This document shows positions 6,996 to 16,033 of a stretch of DNA of 64,000 bases, in pieces (position 1 is the first letter of the stretch; every line of letters begins with the position of its first letter). The translations under genes were made by a program, and so were the position numbers. A model generated the notes under the pieces. The model was given only the letters and a program-made list of their open reading frames with translations. It had not been told where the DNA came from and made no database searches. Source of the stretch: Rhodoplanes azumiensis (GTDB taxonomy: Bacteria; Pseudomonadota; Alphaproteobacteria; Rhizobiales; Xanthobacteraceae); NCBI RefSeq assembly GCF_042682915.1, contig NZ_JBHUIW010000028.1:9043-73042 (forward strand), written 5' to 3'.

Positions 6996-9900
6996 CACGA
7001 CCCCGATCCGCGTCGTGATCGTGACGATGGACAGCCATCTCGCGGGATCGGTGGCGCGTGCCCGCGCCGTGCTGTCGCGCGAGCTGCCCGGTCTCGACCT
7101 GGTGATGCACGCCGCCGACGAGTGGGGCGGTGACCAGGCGGCGCTTTCGCGCTGCCTCGCCGACATCGCCTCGGCCGACATCGTCGTCGCCACGATGCTG
7201 TTCCTCGACGAGCACATCCGTCCGGTGCTGCCCGCCCTGCAGGCGCGGCGCGACAAGTGCGACGCGATCGTCTGCGCGCTCGCCGCCGGCGAGGTGGTGC
7301 GCCTCACCCGCATGCACAAGTTCAGCATGTCGGGCGAGACCATGGGCGTGCTGAGCCTGCTCAAGCGGCTGCGCGGCAAGAGCTCCGAAGGGCCGGGATC
7401 GAACGGCCAGGGGCAGATGAAGATGCTGCGCCAGATCCCGAAGTTCCTGCGCTTCATCCCGGGTACGGCCCAGGATCTGCGCGCCTACTTCCTGGTGCTG
7501 CAGTACTGGCTCGCCGGCACCGACGAGAACATCACCAATCTCGTGCGCCTGATGGTCGAGCGCTATGCCGACGGTCCGCGCAAGGGGCTGCGCGGCGCCG
7601 TGAAGGCGGCGCCGCCGATCGAGTACCCGGACATCGGCCTCTATCATCCGGCCGTGAAGGGCCGGGTCACCGAGAGGCTCGCCGAGCTGCCGGCCGCCGG
7701 CCCGAACGGCACGGTCGGCGTGCTGGTGATGCGCTCCTACGTGCTGGCCGGCAACGCCGCCCACTACGACGGCGTCATCAAGGCGCTGGAGGCGAAGGGC
7801 CTGCGCGTGATCCCGGCCTTCGCGTCGGGGCTCGACCAGCGCCCCGCGGTCGAGACCTTCTTCATGAAGGACAGCCACGCGACCGTCGACGCGGTGGTGT
7901 CGCTCACCGGCTTCTCGCTGGTCGGCGGCCCCGCCTACAACGACGCCCGCGCCGCCGCCGAGCTGCTGGCGAAGCTCGACGTGCCCTACATCGCGGCGCA
8001 TCCGGTCGAGTTCCAGACGCTCGAGCAGTGGCAGGCCGATCCGCGCGGCCTGATGCCGATCGAAGCCACCATGATGGTGGCGATCCCCGAGCTCGACGGT
8101 GCCATCTGGCCGATGACCTTCGGTGGCCGCTCGATCCTGTCCGACAGCGCCGCGCCGCGCGACGAAGGTCAGCGCGAGATGACGGCGCACCCGGAGCGCG
8201 CCGGCACGCTCGCCGCGCGCGTCGCCAAGCTGGTGGCGCTGCGCCGCGCCAAGCGGGCCGAGCGCAAGGTCGCGGTCGTCATCTTCAACTTCCCGCCGAA
8301 CGCCGGCGCGATCGGCACGGCCGCCTTCCTGTCGGTCTTCGCCTCGCTGCACAACACGCTGAAGACCCTGCGCGACGCCGGCTACACGGTCGAGGTGCCG
8401 GAGACGGTCGACGACCTGCGCGACCGCATCCTGAAGGGGAACTCGGCTCGCCACGGCAGCGAGGCCAACGTCGCCGCCAAGATCGGCGCCGACGACCATG
8501 TCCGCCGCGAGAAGCACCTGGCCGAGATCGAGAAGCAGTGGGGACCGGCGCCCGGCCGCCATCTCACCGACGGCCGCAGCCTGTTCGTCCTCGGCGAGAC
8601 CTTCGGCAACGTCTTCGTCGGCGTGCAGCCCGCCTTCGGCTACGAGGGCGACCCGATGCGGCTCTTGTTCGAGCGCGGCTTCGCGCCCACCCACGCCTTC
8701 TCGGCGTTCTACCGCTGGATCCGCGAGGACTTCGGGGCGCACGCGGTGCTGCATTTCGGCACCCACGGGGCGCTCGAGTTCATGCCCGGCAAGCAGGCCG
8801 GCATGTCGGGCGAGTGCTGGCCGGACCGCCTCATCGGCGACCTGCCGAACCTCTATCTCTACGCCTCCAACAACCCGTCGGAGGGCACGCTCGCCAAGCG
8901 CCGCGCCGGTGCCGCGCTGATCAGCTACCTGACGCCGCCGATCACCAATGCGGGCCTGTATCGCGGGCTCTTGGACCTCAAGTCGTCGCTCGACCGCTGG
9001 CGGGCACTGGAGCCCGACACCGATCCGGAGAGCCGCACCGCGCTCGCCGTGCTGGTGCAGGCGCAGGCCTCGGCCGTCAATCTCGCCCCGGTCGAGCCCG
9101 CCTGGGACGATCCGGTGACCGAGATCGCGGCGCTGACCAACAAGGTGCTGGAGCTCGAATACACGCTGATCCCGCACGGCCTGCACGTCGTCGGCGAGGT
9201 GCCGACCGCGCCCGAGCGGGCCGAGATGCTCGATGCCGCCGGCGTCACCGAGCCCGAGAAGCGCGCCGCGCTCGATCAGCTGCTCGCCGTCGACCACGAG
9301 CTGCCTGCGATCGTCAAGGCGCTCGACGGCCGCTACCTCGCCCCGGCGCCGGGTGGTGATCTCCTGCGCACCACCGAGGTGCTGCCGACCGGCCGCAACC
9401 TGCACGGTTTCGATCCGTTCCGCATCCCGAGCGCCTTCGCGATCCAGGATGGCGCCCGCCAGGCGGAGCGTCTGCTCGCCCGCTGGCAGGCCGACGGTCA
9501 CGCGGTGCCCGAGACCATCGCCATGGTCCTGTGGGGCACCGACAACCTGAAGACCGAGGGCGGCCCGATCGCCCAGACGCTGTGGCTGATGGGGGCCGAG
9601 CCGCGGCACGACAGCTACGGCCGCGTCTGCGGCGCCCAGCTCGTGCCCTTGGACAAGCTCGGCCGGCCGCGCATCGACGTCGTCGTCACGCTGTCGGGCA
9701 TCTTCCGCGACCTCCTGCCGATGCAGACCAAGCTGCTCGCCGAGGCCGCGCTGCTCGCCGCCTCGGCCGACGAGGCGCCCGAGATGAACTTCGTGCGCAA
9801 GCACGCGCTCGCCTATCAGGCGGCGAACGGCGGCACCCTCGAGGAGGCGTCGCTGCGGGTGTTCTCCAACGCCGACGGCGCCTACGGCTCCAACGTCAAC

Positions 9901-10584
9901 CAGCTGATCGACCAGGGCGGCTGGCACGACGAGGACGAGCTCGCCGAGGCCTATATGCGCCGCAAGGGCTTCGCCTACGGGGTCGACGGCAAGCCGGCCC
10001 GCCAGGACAAGGTCTTGTCCCACGTGCTGTCGAGCGTCGATCTCACCTATCAGAATCTCGACTCGGTCGAGCTCGGCATCACCACGATCGACCACTACTT
10101 CGACACGCTCGGCGGCATCACGCGCGCCGTGCAGCGCGCCCGCGGCACCACGGCGTCGGTCTATATCGGCGACCAGACCCGCGGCGAGGGCACGGTGCGC
10201 ACGCTCGCCGAGCAGGTGGCGCTGGAGACCCACACCCGCGCCCTCAATCCGAAATGGTACGAGGCGCTGCTCGCGCACGGCTACGAAGGCGTGCGCAACA
10301 TCGAGGCGCAGGTCACCAACACGCTCGGCTGGTCGGCGACCACGGGCCAGGTGGCGCCGTGGGTGTACGAGCAGCTGACCCAGACCTTCATGCTCGACGA
10401 GAAGATGCGACGACGCCTGGCGGACCTCAACCCGGTCGCCTCGGCGAAAGTCGCACATCGGCTGCTCGAGGCCCACGAGCGTCGCTACTGGACGCCCGAC
10501 GAGGCCATGCTGGACGCGCTGCGGCGCGCCGGCGAGGAGCTGGAAGACCGACTGGAAGGTGTCGACCAAGGAGCCGCCGCATGA
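6967..10584 (+). CDS. bchH: Magnesium chelatase subunit H, BchH
   Basis: Large porphyrin-binding subunit of Mg-chelatase, which inserts Mg2+ into protoporphyrin IX as the committed step to bacteriochlorophyll; BchI and BchD (not in this window) supply ATPase activity. 1205 residues, the normal length for BchH, with CobN/Mg-chelatase features such as LHFGTHGALEFMPGKQ and YLYASNNPSEG. The start is at tandem ATGs (6967/6970) inside the end of bchB, and the stop overlaps the bchL start (ATGA), indicating translational coupling. Confidence 0.97.
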   Translation: MMRKRTSPADTTPIRVVIVTMDSHLAGSVARARAVLSRELPGLDLVMHAADEWGGDQAALSRCLADIASADIVVATMLFLDEHIRPVLPALQARRDKCDAIVCALAAGEVVRLTRMHKFSMSGETMGVLSLLKRLRGKSSEGPGSNGQGQMKMLRQIPKFLRFIPGTAQDLRAYFLVLQYWLAGTDENITNLVRLMVERYADGPRKGLRGAVKAAPPIEYPDIGLYHPAVKGRVTERLAELPAAGPNGTVGVLVMRSYVLAGNAAHYDGVIKALEAKGLRVIPAFASGLDQRPAVETFFMKDSHATVDAVVSLTGFSLVGGPAYNDARAAAELLAKLDVPYIAAHPVEFQTLEQWQADPRGLMPIEATMMVAIPELDGAIWPMTFGGRSILSDSAAPRDEGQREMTAHPERAGTLAARVAKLVALRRAKRAERKVAVVIFNFPPNAGAIGTAAFLSVFASLHNTLKTLRDAGYTVEVPETVDDLRDRILKGNSARHGSEANVAAKIGADDHVRREKHLAEIEKQWGPAPGRHLTDGRSLFVLGETFGNVFVGVQPAFGYEGDPMRLLFERGFAPTHAFSAFYRWIREDFGAHAVLHFGTHGALEFMPGKQAGMSGECWPDRLIGDLPNLYLYASNNPSEGTLAKRRAGAALISYLTPPITNAGLYRGLLDLKSSLDRWRALEPDTDPESRTALAVLVQAQASAVNLAPVEPAWDDPVTEIAALTNKVLELEYTLIPHGLHVVGEVPTAPERAEMLDAAGVTEPEKRAALDQLLAVDHELPAIVKALDGRYLAPAPGGDLLRTTEVLPTGRNLHGFDPFRIPSAFAIQDGARQAERLLARWQADGHAVPETIAMVLWGTDNLKTEGGPIAQTLWLMGAEPRHDSYGRVCGAQLVPLDKLGRPRIDVVVTLSGIFRDLLPMQTKLLAEAALLAASADEAPEMNFVRKHALAYQAANGGTLEEASLRVFSNADGAYGSNVNQLIDQGGWHDEDELAEAYMRRKGFAYGVDGKPARQDKVLSHVLSSVDLTYQNLDSVELGITTIDHYFDTLGGITRAVQRARGTTASVYIGDQTRGEGTVRTLAEQVALETHTRALNPKWYEALLAHGYEGVRNIEAQVTNTLGWSATTGQVAPWVYEQLTQTFMLDEKMRRRLADLNPVASAKVAHRLLEAHERRYWTPDEAMLDALRRAGEELEDRLEGVDQGAAA

Positions 10585-11534
10585 CCATCGTCCCCCGCCC
10601 GGCCGATCTCGCCGGGGAGCCCGTCAAGCAGGAAGGCTGCGGGTCTTGCGCCGCCGCCGAAAACGCCGGCCGCGAGGACGGCGAAGGCAGCGTGCAGGTC
10701 CAGCTCGACCCGCGCGTCCAGATCGGCACCGCCAAGGTGTTCGCCGTCTACGGCAAGGGCGGCATCGGCAAGTCGACGACCTCGTCGAACCTGTCGGTCG
10801 CGTTCTCGAAGCTCGGCAAGCGCGTGCTGCAGATCGGCTGCGATCCCAAGCACGACTCGACCTTCACGCTGACCAAGTGCCTGGTGCCGACCGTCATCGA
10901 CATCCTGGAGTCGGTGAACTTCCATTCCGAGGAGCTGCGGATGGAGGACTTCGTCTACGAGGGCTACAACGGCGTCATGTGCGTCGAGGCCGGCGGTCCG
11001 CCGGCCGGCACCGGCTGCGGCGGCTACGTGGTCGGCCAGACCGTCAAGCTCCTCAAGGAGCATCATCTGCTCGACGACACCGACGTCGTGGTGTTCGACG
11101 TGCTCGGCGACGTGGTGTGCGGCGGCTTCGCGGCCCCCCTCCAGCACGCCGACCGCGCCCTGATCGTCACGGCCAACGACTTCGACTCGATCTTCGCCAT
11201 GAACCGCATCGCCGCGGCCATCCAGGCGAAGGCGAAGAACTACAAGGTGCGGGTCGGCGGCGTGATCGCCAACCGCTCGGCCGCCACCGACGAGATCGAT
11301 CGCTTCTGCGGCCGCACCGGGCTCAAGACGCTCGCCCATATCCGCGACCTCGACGTGGTCCGCCGCAGCCGCCTGAAGAAGGCGACGCTGTTCGAGATGG
11401 ACCCGACCGACGAGGTGATCGCGGTGCAGAACGAGTATCTGCAGCTCGCCGAGGCGCTGTGGGCCGGCGTCGATCCGCTGACCCCGACGCCGCTCAAGGA
11501 CCGCGAGATCTTCGACCTCCTGGGCTACGACTGA
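10581..11534 (+). CDS. bchL: DPOR iron protein BchL with CxxC-bearing N-terminal extension
   Basis: ATP-dependent electron donor of DPOR, homologous to nitrogenase NifH; a dimer carrying one bridging [4Fe-4S] cluster. 317 residues with Walker A GKGGIGKST (about 58-66) and cluster cysteines Cys146 (GTGCGGYV) and Cys180 (GDVVCGGFAAP). The familiar N-terminus DGEGSVQVQLDP begins only at about residue 33. The extra segment before it contains Cys20-Gly-Ser-Cys23, not part of the core fold. In Rhodobacter BchL the disordered N-terminus is reported to regulate electron transfer, so this segment may matter. Overlaps bchH by 4 bp. Confidence 0.96.
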   Translation: MTIVPRPADLAGEPVKQEGCGSCAAAENAGREDGEGSVQVQLDPRVQIGTAKVFAVYGKGGIGKSTTSSNLSVAFSKLGKRVLQIGCDPKHDSTFTLTKCLVPTVIDILESVNFHSEELRMEDFVYEGYNGVMCVEAGGPPAGTGCGGYVVGQTVKLLKEHHLLDDTDVVVFDVLGDVVCGGFAAPLQHADRALIVTANDFDSIFAMNRIAAAIQAKAKNYKVRVGGVIANRSAATDEIDRFCGRTGLKTLAHIRDLDVVRRSRLKKATLFEMDPTDEVIAVQNEYLQLAEALWAGVDPLTPTPLKDREIFDLLGYD

Positions 11535-11602
11535 GCGAGGCTGCGATCGATCACGTGACGGACCGCACGCCGACGCACGAGGACACGAGCAGGACGAGAC
11601 GG

Positions 11603-12301
11603 ATGCAGGGCGAGACCTACCAGGAGCGACGCGGCGAGATCGAAGCCTATTTCGATCGCACGGCGGCCGACGCTTGGGCGCGCCTGACCTCCGACGCGCC
11701 GGTCTCCGGCATCCGCGCCACGGTGCGCAAGGGCCGCGACGACATGCGCGGAACGCTGCTGTCGTGGCTGCCCGACGACCTCACGGGCCGCCGCATCCTC
11801 GACGCCGGCTGCGGTCCCGGCATGCTGTCGATCGAGGCGGCGCGGCGCGGTGCCGAGGTGGTCGCCGTCGACCTCTCGCCGACCCTCCTCGACCTCGCGC
11901 GCGAGCGCATCCCGGCCGACCTCGCCGGCCGGGTGACGTTCGTGGCCGGCGACATGCTGTCGCCGGAGTTCGGGCATTTCGACCACGTCGTCGCCATGGA
12001 CTCGATCATTCACTACCGCGCCGAGGACGCCGTGCGGGTGATCGCGGGGCTCGCGGCGCGCACCTCGCGCTCGCTCGTCTTCACCTTCGCGCCGCGCACC
12101 AAGGCGCTGGCGTTGATGCACTTCGTCGGCGGCTTCTTCCCGCGCAGCGACCGGGCGCCGGCGATCGAGCCGGTGCGCGAGGAGCGGCTGCATGCGCTCG
12201 TCGCGGCCGATCCCGCTCTCGCCGGCTGGCGGCCCGGCCGCACGCGCCGCATCGCCGTCGGCTTCTACACGTCCCAAGCGTTGGAGCTCGTGCCTCGATG
12301 A
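11603..12301 (+). CDS. bchM: Mg-protoporphyrin IX O-methyltransferase BchM
   Basis: SAM-dependent enzyme that methylates the C13 propionate of Mg-protoporphyrin IX, providing the substrate for the cyclase AcsF. 232 residues; SAM motif I is LDAGCGPGMLSIEAARRGAE, and YFDRTAADAWARLTSDAPVS is highly typical of BchM. I chose the ATG at 11603; a GTG at 11555 in frame would add 16 residues. Its stop overlaps the next start (ATGA). Confidence 0.95.
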   Translation: MQGETYQERRGEIEAYFDRTAADAWARLTSDAPVSGIRATVRKGRDDMRGTLLSWLPDDLTGRRILDAGCGPGMLSIEAARRGAEVVAVDLSPTLLDLARERIPADLAGRVTFVAGDMLSPEFGHFDHVVAMDSIIHYRAEDAVRVIAGLAARTSRSLVFTFAPRTKALALMHFVGGFFPRSDRAPAIEPVREERLHALVAADPALAGWRPGRTRRIAVGFYTSQALELVPR

Positions 12302-13737
12302 CCAAGAAGCGGCGCAAGAGCGGGTTGATCGACGTCCTCGCGATGTTGGGGCCGCGATACCTGCCGTTCGCCGACGTGGCGACCACGGATCTGCCCTGGG
12401 GCCGGCTGTTCCGGCTGTCGCTGTTCCAGGTCTCGGTCGGTCTCGCCATGGTGCTGCTCAACGGCACCCTGAACCGCGTCATGATCGTCGAGATGGGCGT
12501 GCCGAGCTGGATCGTCGCCCTGATGGTCTCGCTGCCGCTGCTGTTCGCCCCGTTCCGGGCCCTGATCGGCTTCAAGTCGGACACCCGTCGCTCGGCGCTC
12601 GGCTGGCGCCGCGTCCCCTACATCTGGGGCGGCACCATGCTGCAGTTCGGCGGCTTCTCGATCATGCCGTTCGCCCTGATGGTGCTGACCGGCGAGGCGC
12701 ACGGGCCGGCCTGGGTCGGGCAGCTCGGCGCCGCGCTGGCGTTCCTGCTGGTCGGGGCCGGCCTGCACACGACCCAGACGGCGGGCCTCGCCCTCGCCAC
12801 CGATCTGGCGCCCGAGGAGAAGCGGCCGCGCGTGGTCGCGTTCATGTACGTGATGCTGCTGCTCGGGATGGTGGGCGCCTCGCTGCTGTACGGGCAGGCG
12901 CTGCAGGATTTCAGCGAGTATCGCCTGATCCAGATGATCCAAGGCGCGGCCCTCGCCACCATGGTCCTCAACAGCGTCTCGCTGTGGAAACAGGAGCCGC
13001 GCAGCGCGAGCCGCCAGCCGAGCAACGATCCGAAGCCGCAGTTCCGCGATGCGTGGCGCACGTTCTGCGAGGGCGGGCGGGCGTCGCGGCTCCTGGTCGT
13101 GATCGGCTGCGGATCCGCCGGCTTCAGCATGCAGGACATCCTGCTCGAGCCCTATGGCGGCCAGGTGCTCCATCTCGGCGTGGCGGCGACGACCACGCTG
13201 ACGGCCCTGATGGCGGGCGGCAGCCTGGTCGGCTTCTGGCTCGCCGCGCGGCAGATCGGGCGCGGCAACGATCCGCACCGGGTCGCGTCGCTGGGTGTGA
13301 TCGTCGGCATCGTGGCGTTCGCGTTGGTGGTGGCCTCGTCGTCGCTCGGGTCGCCACTCGTTTTCCGGATCGGGACGGCGCTGATCGGATTCGGCAGCGG
13401 CCTGTTCTCGGTGTGTACCCTCACGGCCGCGATGGCGTTGGCGCGCGACGGCGAGAGCGGTCTCGCCCTCGGCGCCTGGGGAGCCGTGCAAGCGACCGCC
13501 TCGGGCGTTGCCATCGCCTGCGGCGGAGCAATCCGCGATACGATCAGTGGACTCGCGACCAAAGGCATGCTCGGCTCGCTGATGACCGACGTGTCGGCCG
13601 GTTACGATGTCGTCTACGCGATCGAAATCGTTCTGCTGGTCGTCACCCTGGCTGCGATCGCTCCGCTCGTCCGGCAAGCGAGCGAAGACCGAAAGCAGTC
13701 CCAAGCGAAGTTCGGTCTGGCCGAGTTTCCCGGCTAG
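12298..13737 (+). CDS. lhaA: LH1 assembly protein LhaA (PucC/BCH1 MFS family)
   Basis: Polytopic membrane protein of the bacteriochlorophyll delivery family (LhaA/PucC), needed for light-harvesting 1 assembly around the reaction centre. 479 residues with about 12 hydrophobic segments and the signature RALIGFKSDTRRSALGWRRV early in the chain. Position directly upstream of puhA distinguishes LhaA from the LH2-specific PucC. It overlaps bchM by 4 bp, and puhA follows 24 bp later with its own strong ribosome-binding site. Confidence 0.94.
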   Translation: MTKKRRKSGLIDVLAMLGPRYLPFADVATTDLPWGRLFRLSLFQVSVGLAMVLLNGTLNRVMIVEMGVPSWIVALMVSLPLLFAPFRALIGFKSDTRRSALGWRRVPYIWGGTMLQFGGFSIMPFALMVLTGEAHGPAWVGQLGAALAFLLVGAGLHTTQTAGLALATDLAPEEKRPRVVAFMYVMLLLGMVGASLLYGQALQDFSEYRLIQMIQGAALATMVLNSVSLWKQEPRSASRQPSNDPKPQFRDAWRTFCEGGRASRLLVVIGCGSAGFSMQDILLEPYGGQVLHLGVAATTTLTALMAGGSLVGFWLAARQIGRGNDPHRVASLGVIVGIVAFALVVASSSLGSPLVFRIGTALIGFGSGLFSVCTLTAAMALARDGESGLALGAWGAVQATASGVAIACGGAIRDTISGLATKGMLGSLMTDVSAGYDVVYAIEIVLLVVTLAAIAPLVRQASEDRKQSQAKFGLAEFPG

Positions 13738-13761
13738 CCATTTCTAAAGGAGGTTGGTTTC

Positions 13762-14544
13762 ATGCAACAAGTGGTCGGTGGTTTAACAAGTCACGTCGAT
13801 GTCGCGCAGGTCGTTCTTTATGCTTTCTGGCTCTTCTTCGCCGGGCTGGTCTTCTATCTCCGGCGCGAGGACAAGCGCGAAGGTTATCCGCTGGTCTCCG
13901 AGACTCCGGGCGTCCGCCTGCCGCGAAGCGGGGGCTGGCCGTCTCCGCCGTCGCCGAAGACGTTCAAGCTGCACGACGGAAAGACCTACACGGCGCCGCC
14001 CGGCAACACCGACAGCCGTGACTTCCCGTTGAAGGCGACCTCGCCGACTCCCGGCTCGCCCTTCGTGCCGGTCGGTCAGGCGCTCGGTGCCGGCGTCGGC
14101 CCCGGCGCTTACGCGCTGCGCCTCGACGAGCCGGACATGACCTTCGCGGGCGAGATCAAGATCGTCCCGCTGCGGGTCGCGACCGACTTCTGGATCGAGT
14201 CGAACGACATCGATCCGCGCGGCCTCACCGTCGTCGGCGCCGACGACAAGCCGGCCGGCACCGTCACCGACGTCTGGGTCGACCGGGCCGAGCCGCAGAT
14301 CCGCTATCTCGAGGTCGCGCTGTCCGGCAAGGGCAAGAACGTGCTGTTGCCGATCCTGTTCGCCGACATCCAGGCGAGCCGCAAGCAGGTGAAGGTCGAC
14401 GCCCTGCTCGCTGCCGACCTCGCCGGCGTGCCGACCACCAAGAGCGCCGATCAAGTGACGGCCCGCGAAGAAGACCGCATCACCGCCTACTTCGGTGGCG
14501 GCCGCTTCTACTCGGTGGCGACCCGGAAGGAGCCGCTGCTGTGA
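13762..14544 (+). CDS. puhA: Reaction centre H subunit PuhA
   Basis: H subunit of the type II photosynthetic reaction centre; one N-terminal membrane helix and a cytoplasmic beta-rich domain that caps the L/M core and helps proton transfer to QB. 260 residues; the membrane helix is at about 15-35 (VVLYAFWLFFAGLVFYLRRE), followed by DKREGYPL, an H-subunit hallmark. AAAGGAGG (13746-13753) is 8 bases before the ATG, among the strongest ribosome-binding sites in the cluster, consistent with high expression of a structural subunit. GTGA overlap with puhB. Confidence 0.97.
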   Translation: MQQVVGGLTSHVDVAQVVLYAFWLFFAGLVFYLRREDKREGYPLVSETPGVRLPRSGGWPSPPSPKTFKLHDGKTYTAPPGNTDSRDFPLKATSPTPGSPFVPVGQALGAGVGPGAYALRLDEPDMTFAGEIKIVPLRVATDFWIESNDIDPRGLTVVGADDKPAGTVTDVWVDRAEPQIRYLEVALSGKGKNVLLPILFADIQASRKQVKVDALLAADLAGVPTTKSADQVTAREEDRITAYFGGGRFYSVATRKEPLL

Positions 14545-15239
14545 CGAAACGAACGCCCCGGGTGGTCCGGCTGCCGGAGCCCTTGCCGCAAGGCGAGAGC
14601 ATCCTCTGGCGTGGCGGGCCGCGGGCACGGCCGCTGGCCGTGCACGTGTTCCATGTCAGGCTCGTGGCGATCTACTTCGCCGCGCTCCTGATCTGGCGCG
14701 GGGTGACGTCCTGGCAGGACACCGGATCGCTGCTCGAGGCGTCGGTGTCGGTGTTGTGGGTGTCGCCGCTCGCGCTGGCCGGGCTCGGGCTCCTGGGGCT
14801 GTTCGCCTATCTCGTCTCGCGGACCACGACCTACACGATCACCAACCGTCGGCTCGTGTTCCAGTTCGGTGTCGCCTTCCCGATGACCTTGAACCTGCCG
14901 TTCAAGCAGATCGGGAGCGCGGCGCTGAAGCGCCACGCGGACGGGACCGGCGACATCCCGGTCTCGCTCGTGGGCGCGACCAAGATCGCCTATCTGGTGT
15001 TGTGGCCGCATGCGCGGCCATGGCACCTTCGTCGGCCGGAGCCGATGATGCGAGCGGTCCCGGAGGCCGCATCGCTCGCCGCGATTCTGGCGGGCGCCCT
15101 GAAGGAGTTCGCGGCGACGACCGGCCCCGATGCGGAGGCCGCCTCCGCTGCGGCGCCCACCTCCGCTGTGTCGCCCGATCGTACCGATCCCGACCCGCCG
15201 ACCGGCGGCGTCTCGGATCGGCCGAGTGCAGCCGCCTGA
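14541..15239 (+). CDS. puhB: Photosynthetic complex assembly protein PuhB
   Basis: Membrane-anchored assembly factor that supports reaction-centre formation and dimerises in Rhodobacter. 232 residues, GTG start overlapping the puhA stop. It has a PH-like domain with TTTYTITNRRLVFQFGVAF after two hydrophobic helices (about 38-60 and 70-92). The last ~45 residues are Ala/Pro/Asp-rich and probably disordered; their DNA contains short GCCTCCGCT-type repeats. Confidence 0.92.
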   Translation: MTKRTPRVVRLPEPLPQGESILWRGGPRARPLAVHVFHVRLVAIYFAALLIWRGVTSWQDTGSLLEASVSVLWVSPLALAGLGLLGLFAYLVSRTTTYTITNRRLVFQFGVAFPMTLNLPFKQIGSAALKRHADGTGDIPVSLVGATKIAYLVLWPHARPWHLRRPEPMMRAVPEAASLAAILAGALKEFAATTGPDAEAASAAAPTSAVSPDRTDPDPPTGGVSDRPSAAA

Positions 15240-15254
15240 CAGGGAGGCATCAAA

Positions 15255-15734
15255 ATGGGTGAGGTCAGGGGACGTCCGTTTCCGCGTGGTCCGCTTCTCG
15301 GCGCCGCCGCACTGGTCGGGTTCTCGTTGTTCGCCGCCGCCTTCCTGCGCGATCCGGTCGATCCGAGCAAGGCGTCGACGAACGTCACCGCGGTGGCGAG
15401 CCGCGACCTGCGCTTCGAGGACCAGTCGGACGGCAGCGTCGTGGTGTTCGACGCCGAGAAGGCGGTCCTGGTCGATGTGCTCCCGCCCGCGTCGAACGGC
15501 TTCGTGCGCGCGACGTTGCGCGGCTTCGCGAGGGATCACAAGCTCCAGGAGACCGGGGGCGACAAGCGCCAGGTGGAAGGCCCCAAGCCGCCGTTCCGGC
15601 TGATCCTGTGGTCCGACGGCCGACTGTCGCTCCAGGATCTGATGACGTTGCGCTCGACCGAGCTCACCGCCTTCGGCCAGACCAATGTCGAGGCCTTCGC
15701 CCGTCTGCTGCCGTCGCGGACCGCGGCGCCATGA
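15255..15734 (+). CDS. puhC: Photosynthetic complex assembly protein PuhC
   Basis: Membrane-tethered factor that affects assembly and turnover of the reaction centre-LH1 core. 159 residues with a single N-terminal membrane helix (about 12-31) and an extracytoplasmic domain containing LRFEDQSDGSVVVFDA and FVRATLRGFARDH, typical of PuhC. GGGAGG precedes the ATG by about 8 bases. The stop overlaps the following small gene by 4 bp. Confidence 0.92.
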   Translation: MGEVRGRPFPRGPLLGAAALVGFSLFAAAFLRDPVDPSKASTNVTAVASRDLRFEDQSDGSVVVFDAEKAVLVDVLPPASNGFVRATLRGFARDHKLQETGGDKRQVEGPKPPFRLILWSDGRLSLQDLMTLRSTELTAFGQTNVEAFARLLPSRTAAP

Positions 15735-16033
15735 CGGGATTCTGGAAAAACGGGCGCCGCGTCGTCGAGGTGCCGTGCACCATCGAGATCGAGCGGACGG
15801 CGGACAGCCTGCACGCTCACGTCGACCTTCAAGGAATAGAGATCGAGCCGGGCGACGAGGTCATCGTCCACGACGCCCCGACATCGATCCCGTTCGGTGA
15901 GAGCACCATCGTCCACAGCCGGGCCACCGTGGTCCTGGCCGGACGCGTGGAGCGCCTGATGGCGCGGATCGCCGGCTACTTCGAGCTGACCGAATTGTAC
16001 GAGGTCGGCTTTTCCCCTGGGAGGACGCCATGA
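15731..16033 (+). CDS. Small conserved-position photosynthesis-cluster protein (orf100)
   Basis: I do not recognise a named family. The 100-residue product has no membrane segment or signal peptide. It appears mostly beta-stranded (VPCTIEIERTADSLHAHVDL, then an acidic GDEVIVHDA loop) with a short helix near the end (VERLMARIAGYF). It is wedged between puhC and acsF with ATGA overlaps on both sides, so it is almost certainly translated with them and may serve assembly or the cyclase. Small unnamed genes occur at this position in other purple-bacterial clusters as far as I recall. Confidence 0.85.
   Translation: MTGFWKNGRRVVEVPCTIEIERTADSLHAHVDLQGIEIEPGDEVIVHDAPTSIPFGESTIVHSRATVVLAGRVERLMARIAGYFELTELYEVGFSPGRTP

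Noticed and set aside
4140..7457. 1100-codon minus-strand open frame opposite bchN, bchB and part of bchH
   Set aside because: Composition is GC-driven and the opposite strand carries clear DPOR and chelatase subunits.
6949..10569. 1200-codon minus-strand frame opposite bchH
   Set aside because: Mirror frame of a canonical 1205-residue BchH; no domain or start context.
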